A stretch of 64,000 bases of DNA, taken from contig NTMA01000017.1 of the NCBI GenBank assembly GCA_002917075.1, positions 254,589 to 318,588 of the forward strand, in the 5' to 3' direction. Below are positions 55,980 to 64,000 of this stretch, one piece after another (the first letter of the stretch is position 1; each line of letters starts with the position of its first letter). The stretch comes from Hawksworthiomyces lignivorus (taxonomy: Eukaryota; Ascomycota; Sordariomycetes; Ophiostomatales; Ophiostomataceae). The notes under the pieces are model-generated. The model did no database searches. It saw only the letters and a list, made by a program, of their open reading frames with translations, and had not been told where the DNA came from. The position numbers and the translations under genes were made by a program.

Positions 55980-57403
55980 CTACCAGTTTCTCCGCCCGCC
56001 GCGGCCGCGCCCAAACCCGCCGCGGCCGGCATTTCCACCGCCCATGCCCTGGTCGTAGCCTCCGTAGCCCTGGCCGCCGCCGAAGCCCTGGCCGCCGTAG
56101 CCGGCTCCCTGGCCCGCACCCGCGCCGCCGGCGCCGGCGCCGGCCATCTGGGCCATCATGCTGGCCAGGGTGGCCGGGTCCATCTGGCTGGGGTCCATGC
56201 CGGCGGTCATCATCTGCTGCAGCATCTGCTGCATCTCGGGCGGCATGCCGCCGCCGTCCATGCCGGGCATGCCAGGAACACCGCCGGGGACGCCTGGCAC
56301 GCCTGGCACACCCGGGACCACGCCGCCGCTGGCGGGGCCTGGCACGCCGCCACCGGGCGCACCTGCACTACCACCACCACCGCCGGCTGCGGCATTCGCG
56401 CCCGCGCCCGGGCCGCCAGCACCACCGGCACCGGCACCGCCGGCGCCTGGCATTCCTGGCATGCCCGGCATGCCGCCCATCATGAACATGTTGAAGTCCT
56501 CCATCATCTTCTTGTTCTTGGTGGCGACGGTGTCCTGGTTGTACTCGCTGCGCAGGCCCTCCTGCTTCTGGGCGTAGAGGGCCCAGGTGAACTCGTCGAA
56601 GCCGTAGTTGAAGTAGTCGCTCAGATCGGTGCCCGGCTTGCGCCACGGCTTGTCGTTCTCGGGCAGGTCTGCCGCACCGGATCAGCAGCACGTTCAAAGA
56701 AAAGAAAAAAAAAGAAGAAGAAATAAACTAGCAAAAATAACGAAAGAAAGAGTAGACGTGACCTACCCTCGTCGATGTTCACCTGCGTGATCGGCTTGCC
56801 GGTGCCTTTGTGCACCGGCACGTCGTCCACGTTGACCTGCGATGTGGAGACGGGGGCATATTCGGCAGACGATGCGCCGCCAGCACCGCCGGCACCGCCT
56901 GCACCGGTGTGCCGACTCTCGTCCTTCTTCGTTGGCGCGGCCTTGACGGCGCCCTCGCCGGTCGTCGACCGCTGTGGTATGTTACGGATGTCGCTGTATC
57001 TTGATTGTCTGCAGAGATGAGGTCAGAACTGGGTGTGATGCTGCAAGTGGCTAATAGGAACTGCGTACGAAGGGGGGCCAGCTTTTGTGCCGTCTTTCCG
57101 CTCCATAATAATGTCGATATCCTAGGAACCTGGTCAGTATGCGCGCTTGCTTGGACGTTGCCCGCGAAAACAGGAGCAGACACCCACCGAATCGTCCTCC
57201 TCTTCGTCCTCTTCCATGGCGCCGCCCTCATCTTCCTCTTCGCCCTCTTCTAGGCCGTCTCCGTCATCTCTGGACGCAACTTGTGCTGCGTCTGGAGCTG
57301 CAGCTGAAGCTTGTGTGGCGGCCGCTGCAGCTTGCGCCGGCGCGGATGTCTCAGCTTCAGGCTCTTCGGGAGCATAAAAGTCGTCTTCCTCGTCAATATC
57401 CAT
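55980..57403 (-). CDS. FIP1: Fip1, subunit of the mRNA cleavage and polyadenylation factor
   Basis: Four exons in gene order (57188-57403, 57069-57121, 56767-57008, 55980-56668) give 399 residues. The acidic N-terminus (MDIDEEDDFYAPEEPE) leads to DIDIIMERKDGTKAGPPS. The Fip1 signature is DLPENDKPWRKPGTDLSDYF then NYGFDEFTWALY. The C-terminal third is Gly/Met/Pro-rich with GMPGMPG repeats and ends in RGGFGRGRGGRR, an RGG-like RNA-binding tail. Introns of 60-98 bp join exactly within conserved sequence. Fip1 tethers poly(A) polymerase to the cleavage factor in the nucleus. The Gly-rich region is longer than in yeast. Confidence 0.92.
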
Positions 57404-58199
57404 GCTGGCGGGAGCTTCGCAGAATTATGTCAAGCTGTCAGAAGGTGAGGGAAGAGAGCAATGCGCGTGGTCGTGCGTGTGGCGGTTTAAAGATGCGTCT
57501 TGTGCTGAGGCAAGAAAAACGGCAAAACTGCAGCCAGCCAAGGCTTTGGAGTTGCTGCAGGTGGGATGGTGGCGGTTTAGCAGCTCTTAGCGCCTGCTTT
57601 CAGCACGTCGCCTCCCCCAGTCAAGCGCTGTGTAAATACAACTATATCGGGAGGAGGCACTCTTCTGCCTTGCACCTCAACACAGATGAATAAATGATAA
57701 ATAAACAAAGGCGCCAGAAACGAACAGACGATTCGAAGTAAGCTATAACCCAATGGTAAAAGTATTTTCTCTTCACTTTGAAGCTTTAAGAAGCCATGCT
57801 CTCCCAGCCGCACTCTGTTCTGCACTGAATGTCAGCTTCACTGTGATATGGTGCACGTGACTAGATCACCGCAAATGGCAGGCGGTGAGGCAGCAGACCC
57901 ATCGCGGTATAGCTCCCCTGACGCGCGAAGCTTAGAGAAGTAACTACTGGTAATGGCTCCCACCGCCTGCCGTCTCCTAGTGGCAGAAAACAGCAGCTGG
58001 CGCCAAAATGTTTGGTCAACAGAAAATTGACAAAACGGTCTAATAGGCGACACAAAACCCATTCCAGCCCTTTCAACAGCCCTTCGTCTCACGAATTGTG
58101 ATCACCCCTTGCGTCAAATCCTTTTGTTTGGTATTTTCTGTCCGTATTCCTCGCCAATAGAATCCTCCTCCCGCTGCTCGCCTCTGCTCCTCCCTTGCT
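57404..58199. promoter_or_regulatory. Divergent promoter region, FIP1 / NUP49
   Basis: No gene. About 0.8 kb between the divergent FIP1 and NUP49 starts; no distinctive operator was recognised. Confidence 0.5.
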
Positions 58200-58936
58200 A
58201 TGGCGCTGGCTCGGTCAGCTAGCGTGCCAGGGGGACTGAGCATCAACACAGGCGCGGCTAATCTCTTGTAAGGCACACACATCGCACAAGAGCACTTCGT
58301 TCTGTGGCTTGGCTTTTGCCACGGGATATTCGCAGCTAATAAAACACAGTGGAAGCAGCACTAGCCAACCTCCAGCTGGCGGTGGCCTCTTTGGCTCAGC
58401 AGTTTCCCAGACACCCAAGCAGGCAACAGGCAGCTTGTTCGGCGCCGCGCCGACCCAACCGGCCGCGACAACGACGACGACGACAGCCATGGCGGCGCCA
58501 TCTCTGTTTGGAGGTGGTGCTACTGCGGGTGCCACAACACAACCACAGCAGGCCGGCGGCTTGTTTGGGACGGCACAGGCTGCCAAACCCGCGACGCCGA
58601 GCTTGTTTGGTGGCAGCACGGCGACGCCGTCACAGACCGGCAGCAGCTTGTTTGGCTCGACGCTGACGGGGAGCAGCACGCCAGCACCGGCATCGACGCC
58701 AGCTGCTGGTGGCGGCCTGTTCGGCGCGTCCACGGCCGCCACGAGCCAGCCGGCAGCAGGAGGCGGTCTGTTTGGCGCGTCCGCTGCTGCTAGCCAGCCG
58801 GCGGCAGCGGCAACAGGAGGCGGCTTCTTTGGCGGAGGCGCGGCTGCGGCAGCACCGGCCGCCGGTGCCACGGGCGGCTTCTTCGGCAACAAGCCGTCCC
58901 TGTTCCAGTCGACTCAGGCACAGCCCCAGCAGCCGC

Positions 58937-58967
<31 letters not shown>

Positions 58968-59886
58968 GCAGCAGCAGCAGGTGATCCCCGGCGTGCGGAT
59001 CGACCTGTCGAACCTCAAGGGCACGACGCGGTTCAATGACCTACAAGAGAGCCTGCAGAAGGACATTGTGGCGTTTGACGGGCTGATCCAGTCGTACATT
59101 GAGCAGAAGAACCAGGTGGACGCCTTTATGCCGGCGCACGGCGAGAGCGTCGAGGCCATCCCCGGTGATGTGTCTTTTGTGGCGCGCAAGTACGACGGCG
59201 TGTCGGCCGCGCTGGCCGCCGACCTGCAGGCCATCCAGGCGCTGCGCGAGACGGTCAAGCAGGACGCCGACCACGCCCAGCTCAGCTTCAAGGCCCTCGA
59301 CAACCAGAAGCTGCCCGCACAGTTCCACACGTCGGGCCTGTGGTCGTCGTCGGCGGCGGCTGGCGGCAAGGCGGCCGGCGGCAGCGGCCGGCGCACCCGA
59401 GCAGGCGCAGGCGGCAGCAGCAGCAAGAGCCGCGGCGGCGGCCGCGACGGCGACCGCCGCGACGACGGCGACGACGGAGCGGGCGCCGACGGCAGCCCCT
59501 CGTCCGACCTCATCAGCTACTTCTCGCAGACGGGCGACGACATCGGCGAGCAGCTCAAGCGCCTCGACAAGAACCTCGGCGAGATCGAGGTCCACATGTA
59601 CAGCGTGCAGGCCGGCCTGCTGGAGCAGCTCCAGCGCGTCGGCGCGTCGGCGTCGTCGTCGTTGGCGCGAGGTGGCGGCGGCGGCGGCGGCGGCCCTGGC
59701 GGTGGTGCGGGTGCCGGCGCGGACGGCGGCAGCTCTGCCGACGAGAAGGTTGCCGAGCTGGCCGCCGTGCTGCGCGACTTTGAGGAGAGCATTTTGACTG
59801 TGGCTAGCGTGGTCGGCAGTGCGCGCGAGAGCATGACCGGGCTGCAGCTGGGCGGCTTCCTGGGCGGCCGGGGAGGCGGGCGCTAG
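58200..59886 (+). CDS. NUP49: Nucleoporin Nup49-type, GLFG repeats plus coiled coil
   Basis: Two exons (58200-58267 and 58350-59886) give 534 residues. Exon 1 codes MALARSASVPGGLSINTGAANL and the junction makes NLFGSSTSQPP. The N-terminal 200 residues carry repeated GLFG, SLFG and GFFG units that form the pore barrier. A glutamine tract (58936-58980) separates this from the coiled-coil region, beginning IDLSNLKGTTRFNDLQESL. A Gly/Ala/Ser/Arg-rich insertion lies near residues 345-400, and another Gly run (GGGGGGGPGGG) near 465. It matches the Nup49 subunit of the central Nsp1 complex. The ATG at 58200 was chosen since it supplies the N-terminus across an 82-bp intron. Confidence 0.88.
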
Positions 59887-60285
59887 GCTCGGCAGAAACG
59901 AAGGAGAGAGGAAGCTTTTGGCTTTCTTGGGTGATAGGTACGTGGAGAGAGGTAGGGAGATTTTGGCAAGATACAGTGGAGGGGGTCACGGCGCAAAAAT
60001 CACACATGTTGGGACAGGAATCTTTTTTGCTTTCTTTATTTTGTTTTTATGTGAAAATAAATTAAATGGCGAGCTTCAATTCGTCTTTTATAAAGAGAAA
60101 AGAGAGTTCAAAATGGCTCATTGAGAAAGTCTGTCAGCCTGAAAGGAAGCCCTTGGATATATACATGTGCACAAAGTGTGCGAGAGAGACGTCTCTCAAA
60201 ACAGAATGGTTAACCGTAACGCCCAAACATGATAGCAATCCTGCCTCTTCCCCTTCCCTCCTCCTCGGCTCTGCTCTCTCTAAAC
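59887..60285. other. Convergent intergenic region, NUP49 / RPC31
   Basis: No gene. 3' sequence of two converging genes. Confidence 0.5.
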
Positions 60286-61301
60286 TTAGTACATGCCCTC
60301 GTCACCACCGCCGCCGCCGTCGTCGCCAAAGTCGTCGCCGTAGTCGTCGTCGTCGCCGTTGTCAAAGGCCGCCTCGGCGTTGTAGTCGCCCTCCTCGTCG
60401 TCCTCGTACTCCTCGTCCTCCACCTCCTCGTAGTCGCCCTCGTCCTCCACCAGGTCGAACTCGACATTGTCCTCGTTGTCCAGGCCCACGTTCTTGAACT
60501 TTTCTAGCTGCTCCAGCGCCTTGTGCGTGCCCGCCGCGCCCGCCGCGGCCGCGGCTGCGGCCTCCTCGGCCTTTTGCTGCTGCTGCTGCGGCGTCAAGAA
60601 GATCTCCTCGGCCGTGCGCAGCGACGTCACCTCGGACAGTGCCAGCACGCGCTTGGCCCGACCGCCAGCCGCGCGGCCGCCGTGGCGCCGCGCGGCAGCA
60701 GCAGCGGCGGGCGGGTCCTCGCCGTCCAGCGTGGGCCACAGCTCGGGCGGGAACAGCTCGCGGCTAAAGGGGCGGCCCGACAGGTCGGGCAGGGCGCGCT
60801 CGGGCGTCTCGAAGCGGTGCGCGTACAGCGGCATGGCCGTGAACGGGTCCACCGTGGCCTTGTTGCGCACGCCGTATTGCCGGTTGATCTGGTCCTGCCC
60901 GTACGCCTTGCCCACCCCGCCGCCGTCCGCCGTCGTCCGCTTCCACGTCCGCGTCTGCGTGTACAGCGGGCTCGAGTGCGTCTGCTCCCGCACCAGCAGC
61001 AGGTAGTCCACCACCTGGCGCTCCTGGCCCGTCAGCGGCGCCGCCGAGGGCACGCTGTACTCCTAGAGAGAGAGGCAGACGGATTAGTCACTGCAGCGGC
61101 CAAGGAAACCCCCCCCCCCCAACTCCCCCCGGCCCCAGCCCGCATGGGCGACGCGATCTAGGTCGGGAATTCACATACCGGGAACAGCTCAGAAGGCCGC
61201 GAGTCGGCTTTCATCGTCGGATCGTCCGACCACGGTGCACCGGGCATGCCGCGCCGCCCGCCGCGCCCGCCCCCACGCCCGCCGCCGCGAGACGCCCGCA
61301 T
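60286..61301 (-). CDS. RPC31: RNA polymerase III subunit Rpc31 (C31)
   Basis: Two exons in gene order (61179-61301 and 60286-61062) give 299 residues. The N-terminus MRASRGGGRGGGRGGRRGMP is Gly/Arg-rich, as in fungal C31. The conserved part includes SRPSELFP-EYSVPSAAPLTG and ERQVVDYLLLVREQTHSSPLY. The C-terminus is extremely acidic (EEVEDEEYEDDEEGDYNAEA), typical of this subunit. C31 with C34 and C82 forms the initiation subcomplex of polymerase III, which makes tRNA and 5S rRNA. The ATG at 61301 was preferred because upstream frame lacks family sequence. The 116-bp intron contains a C12 run near 61109-61120. An Ala/Gln-rich insertion (QQQQQKAEEAAAAAAA) is lineage-specific. Confidence 0.9.
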
Positions 61302-63462
61302 TGTGAAGCTGAGAAGGGCGACAGGAATATTCGTATGCGATATGCGCCGGTGGAAAAGGATCCGCGCCGTCGCCTTCTTGTTTATGTGCTGCACAAGGCG
61401 TAGGTCGAGATGAATATTAAAATTTCAGATCAACTTAAAGTTCGAACTTTTTTTTTAACTACGAAATTTTTCTGCCCGTCATATTTTTAGCCTTACAGTC
61501 ACCATAGCGGGCGCCATACCAACCAGCTAAAAAGTACGCGCAGCTGCTGGTAGAGCCGCACCCCACCAGCAGAGCTACCCTGACCGCTAAGCCGCTAGCC
61601 CCCGCGTTTTGCTAGAAAAACTGAGCTCCCCAGGAGAGACGACTTGGTAGAGTAAAGAATAACTGACGGGACTCTGACGATCATCTACTGCGTAGATATT
61701 GCGGCGGTATAGATGCAACTTCAATATCAGAACCCTGGATTGGTGATTCTAGAGAACCAGACCTAGAAAAATACGTGATCTAGCCTTTTGCGCTGCAACA
61801 CACTCGGTTGAAGAGAAGGGAACGAAAAATCGCCAATCTGACTATCGTAAGTATCATTAATAAGGAGTATGCTTACCAATATATATATGGACATCTTATA
61901 TATAGTTTAACATATGTATATAGGCATGCTTCTATACATTTCAGCGAGATTTGTTTCCAAATGATAGTTGTCGCTCTATGACATACTACGTCTACTGACG
62001 CTGGCACGATTGTAGATCGCTAGCAGACGTGACTTTCCTAGGAGGTTTTTAAGAGCCATATAGCTACTGCACATGATACTTGGTTAGTAGCCGTTTGTAT
62101 GCCATCTGACAGCCTATCGATCAAAGTGATACTTCTCCTTGGTCTCGCCGCTAAGAAACGCTGCTAGCCAGTGTATGCTTCTTCTTAAGGCGCCCTTTTG
62201 CTCCAAATAATGCCATCTTATAATAGACCATTAGGTATTGGATGCTCAAAACATCATTCGACTCCTCAAAGTAGACATGGCCGTGCTTTTGACTTGTCAT
62301 CTGACTATAGGACCGGCATGGATGGCAGATATCCTGCAAGATGTTTTAAGAGATGGAGGGTTTGGATCATACGCTCTCAAGGCGAAATTTATCTCGTCCT
62401 TTTTGAATGATCAGACAAATTCTCTAAATTCTTCCCCAGTGCCTCAATAGGATTGACAAAAATGCGCTCGGTCAATGATTTGATATCGTTTATAGTCTCT
62501 GTCACTTGTTTTCAGTTGCACATTTCTTAGGCCTCCCAAGATGAGTATAGTTGACAAACGCTCCAATTTGCGCAAGTGGTTGGTCTCAATACCTATCTAA
62601 TGGCTTGGACTCGTTTGTAACTATTATATAGAGCGCCAATAGTTCCGAGCTCTTGACCATACTTTGCAATATCACAAGCTTACGCCATTTTCAGTGCAAA
62701 TGTCGATGCGGTTATCAGTCGCACCAAAGACTGGGAAGTGCAACTTTTATCTGCAATGCAAACTTAAACTATCAGCAACTATGATGGCTAACATGCTCGA
62801 TTTGATACAGGGGCATTAGGGGATTGAGTTTGCTTCGCTTAGACACGGAAAATTATATAAAGCTAGTGAGAAAAAGAAAGTAAGAAAACAACGAAAAAGA
62901 AACGAGACACTTCCCTGGTACTTTTTCACCCATAACTTAAAATGACTATCTGATAATGGTTATAAGATACGATGTCCAGCCCAGAATCCAATGGTTTTTC
63001 ACGTCTGGTCCCCGTAATCTGGATTGTTCTAGCCAAGGGACGAAGGATCAAGGCTGAAATGTTAGCTAGGGTTGAAATCTGCCAAGAAAATAGAGCGAAA
63101 TAATTCTTTTTTGGACTCGTTTTTCTTACGCCATAGCTACCTAGTTCAATATCTCTTTCTTGGTATGATGGTATCGTCCTATATTGTTGGAATGCTACTA
63201 TACTATTGACTTTGTAGGTATCGTAGCAAACACAGGCTTTCTTATAATTTAAAAAGATGAAAATGAAAACAGAGGTTAGAAAAATCGCTTTCCTCCCAGC
63301 TCTCTTCAACCTAGGGGTATATGTTCGATACGAAATATAACATGAGCTCTATATCACAGAGATACTGGAAACAATTCCGTCTTCTATCTAATCCCCTACA
63401 CTTCTGTGCCACCAGCACTAGCTCATGTTCTCCTCGCAGATTTTCTGCCGACTCGATTCGCA
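61302..63462. other. AT-rich terminal region, no supported gene
   Basis: Two kilobases without a convincing gene. It is AT-rich with TATATA stretches (61880-61925). A frame at about 62235-62450 contains WMADILQDVLRDGGFG, which looks protein-like but has no recognised family and no clear start or splice partners. Confidence 0.5.
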
Positions 63463-64000
63463 ATGCGCACCCTCTCAATCAGTCTCTGCGTTCTAGCTTC
63501 TGCTTCGCTGGCGTCTGCTGATTTATGTTTTTGCTTACCAAAAGACAGCAGCAGCAGCACGAGCTCCATTACATCCCCCAGTCCCGCCGCTGTCGCCAGT
63601 ACTGTGTTACCATCGGAATCTCCATGTGACGATCTAGAATCGAGCTCTAGGGCGTCGGTCTCGGCTCCTCCTCTCACTAGTAGTATTCTGTTCAACATAG
63701 CCTCCTCCTCAACCACCCCTGGCAGCAGTCTATCCTCAAGCTCTAACTCCTCGTTATCATCGGAACCCCCATGTGACGATCTAGAATCGAGCTCTAGGGC
63801 GTCGGTCTCGGCTCCTCCTCTCACTAGCAGTATTCTGTTCAACATAGCCTCCTCCTCAACCACCCCTGGCAGCAGTCTATCCTCAAGCTCTAGCTCCCCG
63901 TTATCATAGGGAATCCGTGTGATGATCTAGATTCGAGTCCCAGCACGTCATCCTCGTCCCCTCTTATCAGCATTGCTCTCTTGCCGGCTGCCTCCAGCAG
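63463..64000 (+). CDS. Partial secreted Ser-rich protein with 147-bp tandem repeats (runs off the window)
   Basis: The ATG at 63463 opens a signal peptide (MRTLSISLCVLASASLASA) followed by CFCLPKDSS and Ser-rich sequence. A 49-residue unit starting near CDDLESSSRASVSAPP is present twice in frame, at about 63624 and 63771, exactly 147 bp apart and nearly identical at DNA level. A third, more diverged copy begins around 63918, only 146 bp later, so the frame stops at 63909 and copy 3 stays open in another frame (CDDLDSSPSTSSSS) to the window end. The protein is therefore partial and probably frame-broken, or has an intron not seen here. The repeats suggest a cell-wall or surface protein. Function is unknown. 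Confidence 0.55.
63609..64000 (+). repeat. 147-bp tandem repeat, two good copies and a third diverged copy
   Basis: Units align at CCATGTGACGATCTAG (63622 and 63769) and at TGTGATGATCTAG (63918). Copy 1 to copy 2 is 147 bp; copy 2 to copy 3 is 146 bp. Copy 3 is clearly less similar than 1 to 2, so it split off earlier. The last copy is cut by the window end. Confidence 0.8.

Noticed and set aside
61500..61640. tRNA-like sequence with short complementary arms
   Set aside because: No convincing A and B boxes or cloverleaf could be drawn on either strand.

Overview
The window is nuclear DNA of a filamentous ascomycete (Pezizomycotina; a Sordariomycete is my best guess, but genus cannot be read from the sequence). 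The evidence is short GT-AG introns of about 55-175 bp, Zn2Cys6 regulators with fungal middle-homology regions, and fungal versions of Mia40, OM14, Bos1, Fip1, Nup49, Rpc31 and a Whi5-like protein. All gene models were built by hand from splice signals and reading-frame continuity.

Left part (about 0.8-24.2 kb): a dense set of metabolic and regulatory genes that looks like a catabolic cluster. In order: FAD monooxygenase (+), NCS1 nucleobase-type permease (+), M20-family carbamoylase/amidase (-), Zn2Cys6 regulator 1 (+), class II aldolase (-), D-2-hydroxyacid dehydrogenase (+), NmrA-like reductase (-), LigB-type extradiol dioxygenase (+), Zn2Cys6 regulator 2 (+), mitochondrial GABA transaminase (+) and Zn2Cys6 regulator 3 (-). 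Three gene pairs are divergent. A perfect CGG-N6-CCG palindrome (CGGACATGTCCG or CGGACAAGTCCG) occurs in three promoter regions here: the monooxygenase, the amidase/regulator 1 pair, and the aldolase/dehydrogenase pair. This points to shared control by a zinc-cluster protein. The enzyme set suggests uptake, ring hydroxylation, ring opening, amide or carbamoyl hydrolysis, C-C cleavage, ketoacid reduction and transamination of an N-containing ring compound. The substrate is inference.

Middle part (24.2-42.6 kb): gene-poor. It holds a Whi5-like G1/S repressor, a zinc alcohol dehydrogenase family gene, a secreted pepsin-like protease, a coding relic near 38.1-38.5 kb, and a serine-rich secreted protein broken by a one-base shift in a 9-bp G run. 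Long non-coding stretches separate them.

Right part (42.6-61.3 kb): housekeeping genes. These are a Myb/SANT-like protein, an OM14-type outer-membrane protein whose start codon is split by an intron, Mia40, thiamine pyrophosphokinase, the SNARE Bos1 with an intron directly after its ATG, a large unrecognised protein, Fip1, Nup49 and Rpc31. The last 2.7 kb is AT-rich, ending in a partial secreted protein with a 147-bp tandem repeat whose third copy is 146 bp and shifts the frame.

No rRNA, tRNA, CRISPR or intact transposon was found.
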